The notes under the pieces were generated by a model. The model did not search any database. It was given only the letters and a program-made list of their open reading frames with translations, and was not told where the DNA came from. From Neoarius graeffei (lineage: Eukaryota; Chordata; Actinopteri; Siluriformes; Ariidae): a stretch of 64,000 nucleotides of DNA. Location: assembly GCF_027579695.1 (NCBI RefSeq), contig NC_083571.1, positions 84,519,888 through 84,583,887 on the forward strand. Reading direction: 5' to 3'. The position numbers were made by a program, and so were the translations under genes. This document shows positions 1-10,727 of the stretch, in pieces (the first letter of the stretch is position 1; each line of letters begins with the position of its first letter).

Positions 1-63
1 ACTGGGCTCAAATCCAGAACCTTCTTGCTGTGAGGCAACAGAGCTAACCACTGTACTGCCCCA
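1..63 (-). repeat. tRNA-type SINE head, cut by the window edge
   Basis: Reverse complement of the 5' (tRNA-like) end of the dominant SINE of this window. Only the head, with its promoter-like GGTTCGAG-type box, is inside the window. Confidence 0.85.
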
Positions 64-157
64 GGTGTACACTGCAATTGCTTAATTAGTGATCCAGATA
101 CTTTTTTTTTTTTCTTTTAACTACTTTTTTTTTTTTTAAATAAAATAAACTCAGACA

Positions 158-530
158 GGGCGGCAGGGTGGTGTAGTGGTTAGCGCTGTCGCCTCACAGC
201 AAGAAGGTCCAGGTTTGAGCCCCGTGGCCAACAAGGGCCTTTCTGTGCGGAGTTTGCATGTTCTCTCCGTGTCCGCGTGGGTTTCCTCCGGGTGCTCCGG
301 TTTCCCCCACAATCCAAAGACATGCAGGTTAGGTTAACTGGTGACTCTAAATTGACCGTAGGTGTGAATGTGAGTGTGAATGGTTGTCTGTGTCTATGTG
401 TCAGCCCTGTGATGACCTGGCGACTTGTCCAGGATGTACGCTGCCTTTCGCCCGTAGTCAGCTGGGATAGGCTCCAGCTTGCCTGCGACCCTGTAGAACA
501 GGATAAAGCGGCTAGAGATAATGAGATGAG
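158..530 (+). repeat. tRNA-type SINE with GATGA tail, full length
   Basis: Full copy of the main SINE family (Mermaid/DANA-like by memory). It has a tRNA-like head with A-box-like (GTGGTTAGCGCTG) and B-box-like (GGTTTGAGCC) sequences, a conserved body of about 300 bp and a short GATGA tail. A 13-bp target duplication, ATAAACTCAGACA, lies at 145-157 and 531-543, as expected for LINE-machinery retroposition. The long frame inside it is not a gene; the same frame recurs in every copy. Confidence 0.92.
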
Positions 531-543
531 ATAAACTCAGACA

Positions 544-848
544 TTTCCCAGTTCACATGTACCTATTTTAAACCTTGATTTTCTAACTGTAGGGTAACTT
601 GAACCCATCCATCCATTCGTTTTCTGTATCGCTTATGCATTGAGGGTCAAGGAGCCAGTCCCAACTGTCATTGGGCAATCTTGGGTATCATTGGTTAGCA
701 GCACATGCAGTCTGGATGGAAAAGTGGGGAACATCATTTTTTATTTAGGCTGAAATATTCGGGGGTAAATATCAGGCATTCCTCTTGAATGTGTGTGGGT
801 TTTGTGTTTTTGTTTTTGTTTTTTTGTTTTTTTTTTTGGGGGGGGGTC
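544..848. other. Gene-free stretch with an old SINE scrap
   Basis: AT-rich sequence. About 604-690 resembles the 3' body of an older, diverged SINE of the same general type (CATCCATCCATT start, then degraded body). A T-rich and G-rich homopolymer run at 803-846 precedes the next element. No coding signal seen. Confidence 0.5.
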
Positions 849-850
849 TA

Positions 851-1876
851 TAGACCCCTTTCACTGACGTCACCCAAAACCGGAAGTAAACAGACCCTGC
901 GCCATTTTGGAAGACCAACAAACTCGTGATTAGGGGGAAATAACGGCAGCGGTATGTGAATCCACGAGAATAAAGTGGAGTGGCAAATGACTTAAACAAA
1001 CAAATCTGAGCTGTTTTATTTATGATTTATTGGCCCAACAGTAGACTTGAAAGAAACCTGTGTGAGACTTGGCAAAAAACTGTGGATATAATGGATAAGT
1101 CTGTGCATGATCTGTGGACATTGAGGTAAGCAAACGCAAGAAATTCAGATTTAAAACATGCTAAATTGGCCCCAAGTTGATAACTGTATGAGGAGCAAGC
1201 CTCCCAGACTTCTACAATTTAATAATAATAATAATTTAGGATGGTTTGGGGCTTGCTCGCTGCTGCCAGGTTGGTTGTTGAGTAGCCTGACTTTTTTTTT
1301 TTTCTTGCGTGTGGTATCATTGTTGACGCGAGGTTGTTTTTTGAACATGCCAATGCGGACACGATTTCCCCTGATGAGTTATGACTTCAGACGCGATGCG
1401 TGTGTGGAGGTGTGGAGTCCGCGTGATATGTGCGTAAGATAGGCTTCTCATGTGTTTGGAGATCCGCGCTCCGAGACAAGCGCAAGCGCCCCCCCAAGGG
1501 AAAAAAAGGGACCCCCCGAAAATATCGGCATAGTTCGAACACTGAGTGTAGGCACTGGGTGTAAACAACAAATAGTTTACAATGTCTGGGTAGCAAACAG
1601 ATGGCAGAATTGGTGTCCGGTCCTCCTTATGTTTCCATTCTCCCTTGCCGCGAGTCTTATCATATGGGTCAAACCCATCAATCACAGCCAGTTTCTCCAC
1701 ATACCGTGCCCTTTCTGCAGCTGGTAATGTACTCACATAACCAGAATTATCAGCCATCGTGTCACTTTACTCTCGCTCGTACTTTTTGTTTTATATTGTG
1801 AGTGCATGTACTTGGTCTTCCAATATGGCGCCTAACAAAATCTCGCGGCGCGGTGACGTCATGTGAAAGGGGTCTA
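851..1876 (-). mobile_element. TIR DNA transposon with a SWIM/YqaJ-associated gene start
   Basis: A 1,026-bp element. Its ends are inverted (TAGACCCCTTTCAC at 851, GTGAAAGGGGTCTA ending 1876) and each carries a TGACGTCA-like box. It is flanked by TA on both sides (849-850, 1877-1878). Just inside the termini lie GCCATTTTGGA (901) and its inverse TCCAATATGGCG (about 1820). The minus strand has an open frame starting at 1757. Its first ~75 residues (RARYVEKL..., DPYD, CYPDIVNYLL) resemble the gene carried by the element at 26697, then lose similarity. I read it as an internally deleted element of the ISL2EU/Kolobok-like, THAP-plus-nuclease sort. The superfamily is inferred. Confidence 0.6.
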
Positions 1877-2754
1877 TAAAGACAGCTTTGATTGCTAATG
1901 AAAAGGAACAGCAAAATTTTCAACTGCTTGCTGTGACTTCTCGCTCCATTACCTCAGATTTGAGAAAATGTGACTGGACAGCGCTAACCTGCTGTAAAGT
2001 AATTGGGTAAATATAACCTACTGTAAAGTAAGTGGACAAGACAAGCATGGTGTAAAGTAAATGGGTGGGGCTAGCATGCTGTAAAGGGAATGGGTAGGAC
2101 GAACTCGTATTTCTAGGCCATAAAGGATGATGGAAGACATGATTGTAAGGTAGTAAACAGGTGAGGGACGTAGAAGATGAAGCTGTAATTAAACGTGCAT
2201 AAGGGAAACTAAAGGAAAGAAGAACAGTGAGTGAATGAATCTGTTGTTACAGTTGTCTCTAGTTCTGTTGGTTTCTATTTTGTTGTCTGACTCAGTGTCT
2301 CTTTTTCATGGGGTCCAAAAGGACTAAATTAGTATAAACTATCACAACCAGAATGGTGAAAGTTGTCTTTTACTCTGCCTGTGTGATTTAGAATACCAGG
2401 CATTTTGCCATGACCAGAGTACCACAGAGAATTGCGTGTAGTTCAGGGGGGAGCCAAATGGGCCTGTATTAATCTCCTGTTTGTCCCTGAAATGTAGCTG
2501 GTTTTTAAGCACCTAACTGAACCATGCAGTTGCTTAAAAACCCCCATGTTGTTCAATGCTTTGCTAAAATAGTCATAACAAAATAATATTGATGAGATTA
2601 ACTTTAAAATCTGTACTATATTTTACTGTCTATAAAATATCAACTAGACTGTTTGTTTTTTGGGAGCCCAATTTAAATTGTGTCCACATCTAATGCTAAA
2701 GCAATAGTAGCTAGTAATGTGTTCGTGTACTGACACTATTTATCTTTCTTTCAG
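1877..2754 (+). other. Probable plpp6 intron with minisatellite
   Basis: No gene of its own. It lies directly upstream of the plpp6 splice acceptor (polypyrimidine tract then CAG ending 2754), so it is read as intron. Positions 1979-2100 hold about four degenerate tandem units of roughly 35-40 bp centred on TGTAAAGTAAATGGGT. No upstream plpp6 exon was recognised in 1-2754; it is probably left of the window. Confidence 0.6.
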
Positions 2755-3122
2755 GTTTGGTGTTGGACCTGGTGCTAGTGGCCATAGTTAAAGCCATGGT
2801 GCGTCGCCGGCGTCCTGCCCATAACCGCATGGACATGTTTGCCACGTTCTCTGTGGACCGCTACTCCTTCCCATCAGGCCATGCTACTCGGGCTGCTATG
2901 TGCGCCCGTTTTCTGCTGGCCCACTTGGTCCTTGCTGCTCCACTGCGTGTCCTTGTCATGCTCTGGGCAGTTTTTGTTGGTTTCTCCCGGGTCCTTCTTG
3001 GGCGCCACAACGTCACAGATGTGGCCTTTGGCTTCTTTATGGGCTACTGCCAGTACAACCTGGTGGAGGCGCTTTGGTTGTCACCAGCTACGCTGCAAAA
3101 CATGATTGGTCAGATGGAGTGA
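2755..3122 (+). CDS. plpp6: Polyisoprenoid diphosphatase plpp6, last coding exon
   Basis: C-terminal exon of a PAP2-superfamily lipid phosphatase. The best fit is PLPP6, which dephosphorylates presqualene and polyisoprenoid diphosphates at the ER and nuclear membrane. The three catalytic motifs are complete. Numbering from the TTG codon at 2757: C1 KxxxxxxRP at residues 12-20, C2 PSGH at 39-42 (catalytic His), C3 SRxxxxxHxxxD at 77-88 (nucleophile His84, Asp88). Hydrophobic spans at about 57-76 and 89-106 would be membrane helices. The exon starts after a TTTCTTTCAG acceptor (AG at 2753-2754), with two bases of a split codon at 2755-2756; upstream the frame soon meets a stop. Translation ends at TGA 3120-3122. 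Family members run near 290 residues, so about 170 N-terminal residues are missing from view. PLPP7 is the nearest alternative, but the RRRRPAHN context and intact PSGH favour PLPP6. Confidence 0.9.
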
Positions 3123-3520
3123 AGCTAGAAGGAGGCAGTAGAGACCAAGTGATTCCAGAAATGGACATACAAAGACTTGATCTGTAGTCACTGTGATATA
3201 TTAATGGTGATATGAAATGGGTGGGGTTTTTGTTTGTAAATTTTGCCCCAGTTTGGAATTGTGTACAGTATTTCTGCTAAGTATTTGGAAGGTAAATGTA
3301 AACTTGATCCACTCTTCTACTGATCTGGTTTTAAGGAGTGTCCTAAATCCAGCAAACTGATCATACAAGTTAGGAGCAAAATTGGCAAAAGTCATGGTCA
3401 GAAAGGACCTCTCTGACCTCTCCTGATTGATGCTGCTGTGCCACTGTGTAATGGCCTGCATTCGCATTCACTATCATAATAATCATAATAATAATAAATC
3501 ACTTTAAACTCCTCAGAACA
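3123..3520 (+). other. plpp6 3' untranslated region
   Basis: Sequence after the plpp6 stop. The first plausible polyadenylation signal is AATAAA at 3493-3498. The large inverted duplication begins inside this stretch at about 3248, where homology to 47341-47396 (minus) starts. The minus-strand open frame across it has no recognisable content. Confidence 0.5.
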
Positions 3521-4242
3521 ATGTAAATTTTCTAAGTGTATCACATTAGTAACTTGGTATTAACTGCAATGCTCGAATTGAAAACAATTTTCTCCTTCCA
3601 GATGTTTTTTGATATTTTCAGAAAATTAATGAAGAGAAAGAAAATCCCCAGTATTACTAGGTGAATGGGTAATATGGGTTTATGTTCATATTAATCATTG
3701 AGGTGTGATTGGTTACGTTTTCAATACTCTGTAGCTGCGAGTGGCTGCTAATATCTGATACCGACCTGGTACTCTCTGTGAGCTTCTAGATTCATCACAG
3801 ACATGAAGCTGAGAAGCATGCTCTAAGAAGTGTGTCCTGTCACTAAACATCACATGCAGTTGTAACACTAAATGCATCAGATCAGAAACAGTGGATTGGA
3901 AAATCCAGTTCAATTCCAATTCAGTGTTTTCTATAGTCTGTGTATGCCTAATATTTAAGCATGTGGATTATGGTGAACCTCACTTGTGTTGTCGTTGTGT
4001 GCGATTGTTTTTCGTCTCTACATGCTTTCCATCTCTTTTGGTGAATGTAGAGAGTTTTAATGCACTATTTTCTCTAATTACATGGTGGTCTTTGTTCGTA
4101 CATTTTAGACCACTGATGATTTTATGAAACAGGTTGTTTTATTAAATGAGCTTCATTTTTGTTCCTTTATAGAAATAGATATGTTGTGTATATTGTGCTT
4201 TTTCTTGACATTGTAATTATTTTGACCACACAGTTTAATAGA
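3521..4242. other. Gene-free plpp6 downstream DNA, arm sequence
   Basis: Ordinary AT-rich sequence with no coding signal. Most of 3660-4242 has an inverted counterpart at 34240-34500 plus 36184-36530, so it is duplicated host flank. I see no counterpart for 3310-3655. Confidence 0.6.
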
Positions 4243-4950
4243 AACATCTGCAGACCCACCTGCTCATTCATGCAATTAGCCAGTAAGACACGTGTGGCAG
4301 CAGCTCAGTGTATAACATGCAGCTACAGCGCCGCCCCCCCATCCCCCCCCCCCCCCCCCCAAAAAAAAAAAAAGATGCAAAGGCACGAATTTAAAAAAAA
4401 ATTTTCCAATGAGTGGCAGTTCTGACACTTGTTGATGAGAGAGGTCAGAGGAGAAGGACCAGACTGGTTCGAGCTGACAGTAAGGCAACAGTAACTGAAA
4501 TAACCACTCTTTACAACTGTGGTCAGCAGAAAAGCAGGTCAGTGCACAGTATGCCAAACTGTGAGAAGCTAAAACAGCAGCGAGATCACATTAGATTGCA
4601 CTCCAGTCAGCCAAGAGCAGGAATCTGAGGCTACAGGGGGCGCAGGCTTATTGAAACTAGACAGTTGAAAATTGAAAAACTTTATAGCTGATGTTTTCTG
4701 TCCAGTGTGTGAGCGTGTCCCCAGTGTAGTATCACATTCCTGTTCCTGTAATATGTAGTGCCATTCTCAGATGCTTTCCTGTTCACCATGTTTGCAAAGA
4801 AGGAGTCTCTGAGATCACATTTTTTCCCCATTCTGAAACTCTTGACCTGTATCTGTATGATACACTATACTGCTGCCACATTATTGTCTGGTTGAATAAT
4901 TACATACAGTAAATAAGCAGGTGTACAGATGTTCCAATTAAAGTTGTATA
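4243..4950. mobile_element. Fold-back, internally deleted Tc1 element
   Basis: The two ends are inverted copies of a Tc1 terminus. The left reads inward from ACCTGCTCATTCATGCAATT (about 4258); the right, in reverse complement, reads ACACCTGCTTATT. Between them, 4425-4625 (+) encodes a broken piece of Tc1 transposase (RGQRRRTRLVRADSKATVT, part of the paired-type DNA-binding domain). The right side carries the reversed start region of the same family (a GGGGAAAAAATGTG type start at about 4825). A homopolymer C then A run is at 4338-4373. The counterpart in the other arm (32885-33550) shows the insertion predates the duplication. Confidence 0.7.
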
Positions 4951-6356
4951 CTCTACTATGTTTTATAGCTAAATATAGTACTTTCATGTTATAGGAACAT
5001 TTAAGTGTCCTTTACTCTCACTGGCAGTTTAATAATTATTACTCTTAATTCAGTACGCATGAAAAACTAAAATATACAAAAACAGGACTTTTTATTTTAT
5101 AGCTTCATAGGCAGTTTGGTTTCAAGGCTTTATGCTGAAGCCAACAAAGAAGTTTGTTTTTAAGCAGGTGCTGTGTGTTGTACTCCTCTGACTCCTTCCA
5201 CTACAGCAATGATTTCGAAGAGGAGCTCAGTAACACATTAAAGCCATGAATGTAGAAGAGGCATTTCTTTATAAAAGGAAAAATATGACCAGATTTGTGA
5301 CTCAGTCACTGAGCATCTTGTCTTATTTGTCTCTTTCATACTTTCCTCACTCCTCCTTTGTATACATATTGTGCTTTTCATTTGCACCTGTAGTAGCACT
5401 CTGCTGTTGTACTTACCGTATAAGATGCTGGAGTTAACTGATTTACAGATGCTCTCTCAGTGTAGTCCTGAGGTGAGAAGTCTCTGAAACTCAACACTAA
5501 CAAGTAAATTATCCTAACTAAGTTACCTTATGAGAGGTAATGCATTGCTTACTATGATGTTGCATGCCATAAAACTGTTTTTTACTGTTTGTGTCGTGCT
5601 TTTGACTGTTGTAACCTTTTTTGGCAATACCAGCTGGTGTTTTCATCACTTAGTGCATCCTCGGGTCTGTAGCATTAGAGAATGAGAAACTAAGGCTCAC
5701 CAACAGCACTTTGTCTTGTATGAACTGCAATAATGTTTTTCCAGTTGGGTTTATTTACCAGGGACCATCTTTCAGGAGTGCAAACCTGGGCAGTGAAGGT
5801 TCATGGCCTGTATTGTATCTGGTTCACACTGATTTGATTTCTGTAGCTGTGACCAGTTCAGTCTGTGCCTCGGGTCTGCTTTCTGGTCCTGTGATGCTTC
5901 ATGCTATGCCTTCATCTCTGGTGACTTCACCAGCTGTTCACAAAAATTGCATAAATATCTAAACATATATATACTGTTGATGGTTGTATAATGTAAAATC
6001 TTTTGTCTATCTTAAAAAAAATGCTGCAAAAATGTAAAAGTTGTAAAAGTAATATATGAATGTATGAGTGTGGTGGTTATACATGTGATAAATTATGCTG
6101 TCATTCTATTACTTACTGTTTTTTTTTGTTTGTTTGTTTGTCTTGTAAATAATACATTATGACCCCCATGTTTGCTTTGTGATAAAGAGGATAAAAAAGA
6201 AACCTGATAAACAGTTCAGTAAGATGGGGAGGGTCTGTCATGATCTATGAAGTATCGTATCGTATGATGACCCGCATGAACAACTCTGTAAACATTTCTA
6301 CCTATAAAAGATCCACCTAAACCTGGAAAATTTCTCACAAAGTATTTAGGTAAAAT
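4951..6356. other. Gene-free arm sequence
   Basis: AT-rich with no convincing gene. Several short frames occur but show no domain. Most of it is matched in inverted form at 31620-32880 and 27790-28046, which marks it as duplicated flank rather than a repeat family. Confidence 0.6.
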
Positions 6357-6371
6357 ATATTGTGCCACCTC

Positions 6372-6741
6372 CGGTGGTGTAGTGGTTAGCGCTGTCGCCT
6401 CACAGCAAGAAGGTCCAGGTTCGAGCCCCGTGGCCGGCGAGGGCCTTTCTGTGCGGAGTTTGCATGTTCTCCCCGTGTCCGCATGGGTTTCCTCCGGGTG
6501 CTCCGGTTTCCCCCACAGTCCAAAGACATGCAGGTTAGGTTAACTGGTGACTCTAAATTGACTGTAGGTGTGAATGTGAGTGTGAATGGTTGTCTGTGTC
6601 TATGTGTCAGCCCTGTGATGACCTGGCGACTTGTCCAGGATGTACGCTGCCTTTCGCCTGTAGTCAGCTGGGATAGGCTCCAGCTTGCCTGCGACCCTGT
6701 AGAACAGGATAAAGCGGCGAGAGATAATGAGATGAGATGAG
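6372..6741 (+). repeat. tRNA-type SINE, left-arm-specific insertion
   Basis: Near-complete SINE lacking its first few bases. A 15-bp target duplication, ATATTGTGCCACCTC, is at 6357-6371 and 6742-6756. The inverted counterpart (around 27780) is uninterrupted here, so the insertion came after the duplication. Confidence 0.92.
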
Positions 6742-6764
6742 ATATTGTGCCACCTCTGCTCTAG

Positions 6765-8869
6765 CAGGGTTCCCACGCATCCTGGAAAACCTGAAAATTT
6801 AGTGTGTCATTTTCCAGTCATGGAAATGATCTGGAAATTGATAGAAATGGCCAAATGTCCTGGAAATAAATTTTCTTGTCCTGAAATTTTATTTCTGTGT
6901 TTTCGCTTTTTAATTTTTCTGTTTGAAACAGCTCGCTGGTTGTAGTCTAGATATGAGGACAGCTGAGCTCCATCGTAGCTCGATCTGCTGCGCTATGTCT
7001 CCACCTGTTGCCTATACTGAGACGTGTATAAGCAATTTACATTTGAGTTTTGACCCTCTGAGGTTGCTCTAGCTTGTCATGACAGGAGAACAAGGGAATA
7101 TCAGTTAAATTTTTTTACTGTGTGCGTTAGGGGTGGATGATACTGGGAATTTGGGTATCGATCCGATACCAAGTAAATACAGGGCTAGTATCGCCGATAC
7201 TGTTACTTTTTACTTGAAATGTTATGATCATTGAATAATTTTGTGATTTTGCCTTTTTTAGTTGATTGAGTATGATAAAACACAGGACAAAGATTTTAGG
7301 CAAATAAAAATGTTTTTTATTAACTAACTACAACAGTGTAAAACAACATAACAGTATATTAATAATAAAATAATTCCCTTATCACCTTCTGCTACACAAA
7401 ATTGTTTAAGAAAAAAGCAACAATGTAACAAAAAATGTATAAATATAACAATGTAACAAAAATTATAAATATAACAATGTCAACAACACCACAAAAAATA
7501 CCTTTCATTGCATGCAAATATTTGTGAAAAATAAAGTCAGTAATAAAGTAACAAAGTCAGTAGTGCAAAATAAGTAAACAAAAGCAAAAATGTAATAAAT
7601 ATAACAATATAAACAACACAACAAAAAAAACCCTTCCATTGCACGCAAATATATGTGAAAAATAAAGTCAGTAGTGCAAATCAGGTGTAAACTACAAGTG
7701 GCTTGTAACCTTTGGCTCTTTGCTCACAAAGCCCTCCAAGGAAGTATCCCTTGAGGTGCCCTTTTGGCTCTGTTCCCATGTTGATAACAGATTTAAAGGT
7801 TTTTGTTCAGGAACATGTTTACATGTTTTATTACACCACTTCTCTGAGTTATTAACTGTCCCGCCTTAGAGAAAATCCTTTCTGCAGGTACGGATGTTGC
7901 AATTATTCCCAGATGTTTTTTTTTGCAATCTTGCTCAGAGAGGGAAATGTAGGTTCATTCATTTTCCACCAAAGAAGTGGGTCTCCATCCCGTGGAATTG
8001 GCTTCTCTATCATGTACCGGCGCATTTCAATAGTCGCATCAGTGCCAGCTGTGCGATGCTGCTGTGATTCCAGGATTTGAGTATGAAACTCTGTCCATAT
8101 CCCGCCTTTTGCTGCAGGCGGGGATGGAGAAGCTCCTGCAGGGTAGTATGAGGTAGTTGCAGGAGCCATTGCTGAGGCAGTGCTGGTGGCAGAGCTTGTA
8201 CTAGGTTGAGGATCTGATTCTGAATAGACTGAGGACTGGCTCAGTGACTGCATTTCAGCAACAAGTTTTTTTTTCACTGTGTTAAGATTTGCCATGTCCC
8301 GGAACCCAAAGTTTGTAAATCTTGTGTCCAGGTAGGTGCTGGTACTGAGACCATAGTGGGTTTCAATATTCCTGAAACGGTGCTGGAACTGTGCTGACAG
8401 CACAGCAGCTAGCTTGCTGCCTTGGGCCTCATGAGATGCAGCTGATCTAAGAAGTCATGTTACCAGGGGGATCACCTTTGAAACTGACACGTGTTTTTCA
8501 GATGATATCTATAGTCCTTCATGGTGTGATCAACAGGCCTATACTGAACATTATGGAATTGCTCAGTATATGCCAGTGTTTGGATAGTTTTCCACAACCG
8601 AAGAGGCATTTATTTCTTTAAAAAAGTTTAAAACAGCACGTAACAAAAAGAGGTCAAATAACTGCATTATACAATTTGCATCGATGTTGCCTTTATGTAA
8701 TTTAGCATATCAGAGACACTACATCCCTGCATATTAAAAAAGAAATTAAAATGGTGTTAAGCCTGAGACTAAAGTGCATGACCGTATGACCAAATCCTGT
8801 CATGAATTACCTAAAAAAGCTCCTGGAAATGTCCTGGAAAATGATTCCTTAAAAAGAGTGGGAACCCTG
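6765..8869. mobile_element. hAT element with CAGGGTTCCCAC termini and a nested hAT
   Basis: Inverted termini: CAGGGTTCCCAC at 6765 and GTGGGAACCCTG ending 8869. CTGGAAA motifs repeat near both ends. TCTAG duplicates at 6760-6764 and 8870-8874. The inverted arm near 27770 preserves the empty site with one TCTAG. Inside, from about 7130, a different terminus-like sequence with GGTATCGATCCGATACC palindromes begins, and the transposase remnant belongs to that inner piece. So one hAT appears to have landed inside another. Confidence 0.75.
7793..8403 (-). pseudogene. hAT transposase, C-terminal remnant
   Basis: Minus-strand remnant of a ZBED-type hAT transposase. The frame 8403-7903 carries a Ser/Thr-rich linker, then IPRDGDPLLWWKMNE and FPSLSKIAKKNI, the conserved stretch leading into the hAT dimerisation domain. 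After one frameshift near 7900 the family signature ATSVPAERIFSKAG continues, and the frame ends at TAA 7793-7795. The N-terminal zinc finger and catalytic core are absent. This is a dead copy. Confidence 0.85.
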
Positions 8870-8972
8870 TCTAGGAGTTTTAATCTGTGTTATGCTGAGG
8901 ATATAGTTGAAATGGCAGACTCCTATATACAGTATATTGTATACATCTACTGTATATAGAATGGGCCACACC

Positions 8973-10499
8973 CAGGGCTCGAAATTAACTTTTTTTCTTT
9001 GTGTCCCCTAGTGGTCCCGAATTCTGTGTTGTATTGTCCCGAATGGAAGCAACAGTGTCCCCATTTTTTTCCTCTCTGAAATAACCAGTGGTTAATATTA
9101 TCATATGAAGTTACTATTATATTTGTAACTATGCGATTTTGAACCCTTTATATCATTTTTACAATAACTCACAAGACACAAGCGACACATGTCCTATACA
9201 TCATCTACTTCAAAATTACAGTTATTGCATTTTCAGTTTATTAAACTTTGGCAATCTCACTGTATGAATAGATACCCGTTTATTTAAAGGGGCCAACTAG
9301 CTCATTCAGAAAATGTTTCAACTCCCTACATCTGCAGTACACTTTAGTTGAAAATAAGACCCCTTTTATGTTCATTTCATCTACTTATACCTTGAATATC
9401 TGTTGGCACTTATAAGGCCAACTTATCATTTTCACCATTACCGTTATCCATTTTTATGAACTTTCCGTTATCCATTACCTTTATCCATTTTTATGAACTT
9501 TCCGTTATCCATTTTTATGAACTTTCCGTTATCCATTTCTATGAACTTTCCGTTATCCATTACCGTTATCCATTACCGTTATCCATTTTTATGAACTTTC
9601 CGTTATCCATTTCTATGAACTTTCCGTTATCCATTACCGTTATCCATTTTTATGAACTTTCCGTTATCCATTTCTATGAACTTTCCGTTATCCATTTCTA
9701 TGAACTTTCCGTTATCCATTACCGTTATCCATTTTTATGAACTTTCCGTTATCCATTACCGTTATCCATTTCTATGAACTTTCCGTTATCCATTTCTATG
9801 AACTTTCCGTTATCCATTTTATGAACTTTCGCTGCCGGGTGCAAATTAGCAACATCAGCATAGTGGCAGGTCCGAGCCTAGTTGTGCTGCTGACTGACTA
9901 AACTTTCTGAACTAGAAAGACACCAAGAAAACTCACTTATTCTGTTGAACGGTATCTTCCGTCAATATCATCCACATCATTCCTGTTGTATTCTATAACG
10001 TGTCTAACAGTGTTCATTCAGTTGCTAGCGTTGCCTGCAGACCAGGCGATGACACTTTGGATCCTGAAGGTCCCGGAGACGTTATGTCTGGGCTTTCAGT
10101 TTCTTCCCCGCGGTCGGTCCGCTTCAACCACTTCAGCATTTTTGTTCTGGCAAGAGTCGGCGCAGCGTGTGCGGTAGCAATTCCATTCCAACTCCATATA
10201 ATGCGGACACCGGCCGAAGATTCTAGAACAGAATGCGCTGCTCTGTAGCCTGCGGATGCAGGTGCATCGAAAGTGTAGCTATGTATTTTTCGCTGTTAAC
10301 GTTTTAAAATTAAAATTGACAAATTAGGTGAATGTCTACGTATGTGTGACGGCTTTGTAAATAATATTAATGTAGAACTTTTTTTCTAGATCTATTTTTT
10401 TCCATTGTCCCGGGATTGTCCCAGATATGATAATTTTGTGTCCCGATGACATTTTTTATGGTCCCCGGGACATCGGGACACCGTTAGTTTCGAGCGCTG
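8973..10499. mobile_element. Non-autonomous hAT with 8-bp TSD and internal minisatellite
   Basis: Inverted termini CAGGGCTCGAAATTAAC (8973) and GTTAGTTTCGAGCGCTG (ending 10499). Exact 8-bp target duplication GCCACACC at 8965-8972 and 10500-10507. GTCCCGAAT/GGGACA motifs cluster near both ends, as in hAT subterminal repeats. The middle holds a large minisatellite and then a CpG-richer stretch (about 9840-10260) with short frames and no recognised domain. No transposase. Confidence 0.85.
9440..9830 (+). repeat. Minisatellite of CCGTTATCCATT and ATGAACTTT modules
   Basis: About 390 bp of mixed tandem units. One module is TTTCCGTTATCCATTTTTATGAAC (and a T-to-C variant), the other the 12-bp ACCGTTATCCATT form. 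Modules are shuffled rather than simply repeated. The frame through it is repeat-encoded (HFYELSVI repeats), not a gene. It lies inside the hAT element above. Confidence 0.95.
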
Positions 10500-10727
10500 G
10501 CCACACCTCATCTGGAAAAAGTGAAGCCATCACAGGTCTAGCGCCCCTGCTGGCTGGTTGAAGTACAATTTTAGCCAAGCCCATCCCTATGAGTTTCAAT
10601 GACAAAATAGCATACCTGTCAACACATTTCAGAGTCCAACCTTACAAGCCCTCACAAAAACCCTGAAGGCAAAAAAAAAAAATCCTTACAAACTAAAAAT
10701 GAGACACCTATATTTTGTTTTGAGGCA

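Larger units (their letters stand above)
3248..10610 (+). repeat. Left arm of a large inverted duplication
   Basis: Blocks of this arm match, in reverse complement and in reversed order, the region 26612-47396. Examples: 3248-3310 with 47341-47396; 3680-3950 with 36190-36510; 3960-4240 with 34240-34500; 4243-4950 with 32885-33550; 5560-6050 with 31620-32420; 6060-6350 with 27790-28046; 8870-8960 with 27690-27780; 10508-10610 with 26612-26695. In one 200-bp block I estimate identity near 88% by eye. The inner boundary is sharp: GACAAAATAG (10601-10610) pairs with CTATTTTGTC (26612-26621), and the flanks beyond differ. Confidence 0.85.

Noticed and set aside
158-230. Possible functional tRNA genes at the SINE heads
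   Set aside because: A- and B-box-like sequences are present but no cloverleaf with acceptor pairing is apparent, and they occur as dispersed SINE copies.
277-534. Recurring 80-130-residue open frames (GFLRVLRFPPQSKDMQVRL type) at many places on both strands
   Set aside because: Each lies wholly within a copy of the main SINE and its frame is repeat-encoded; not genes.
5246-5962. Small plus-strand frames in the left arm
   Set aside because: No motif, and the inverted copy does not keep the frames; read as non-coding flank.
9456-9740. 94-residue frame rich in HFYELSVI
   Set aside because: Product of the minisatellite; no composition or context of a gene.
9440-9830. CRISPR-like repeat array
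   Set aside because: Units are contiguous with no unique spacers, and the genome is vertebrate.
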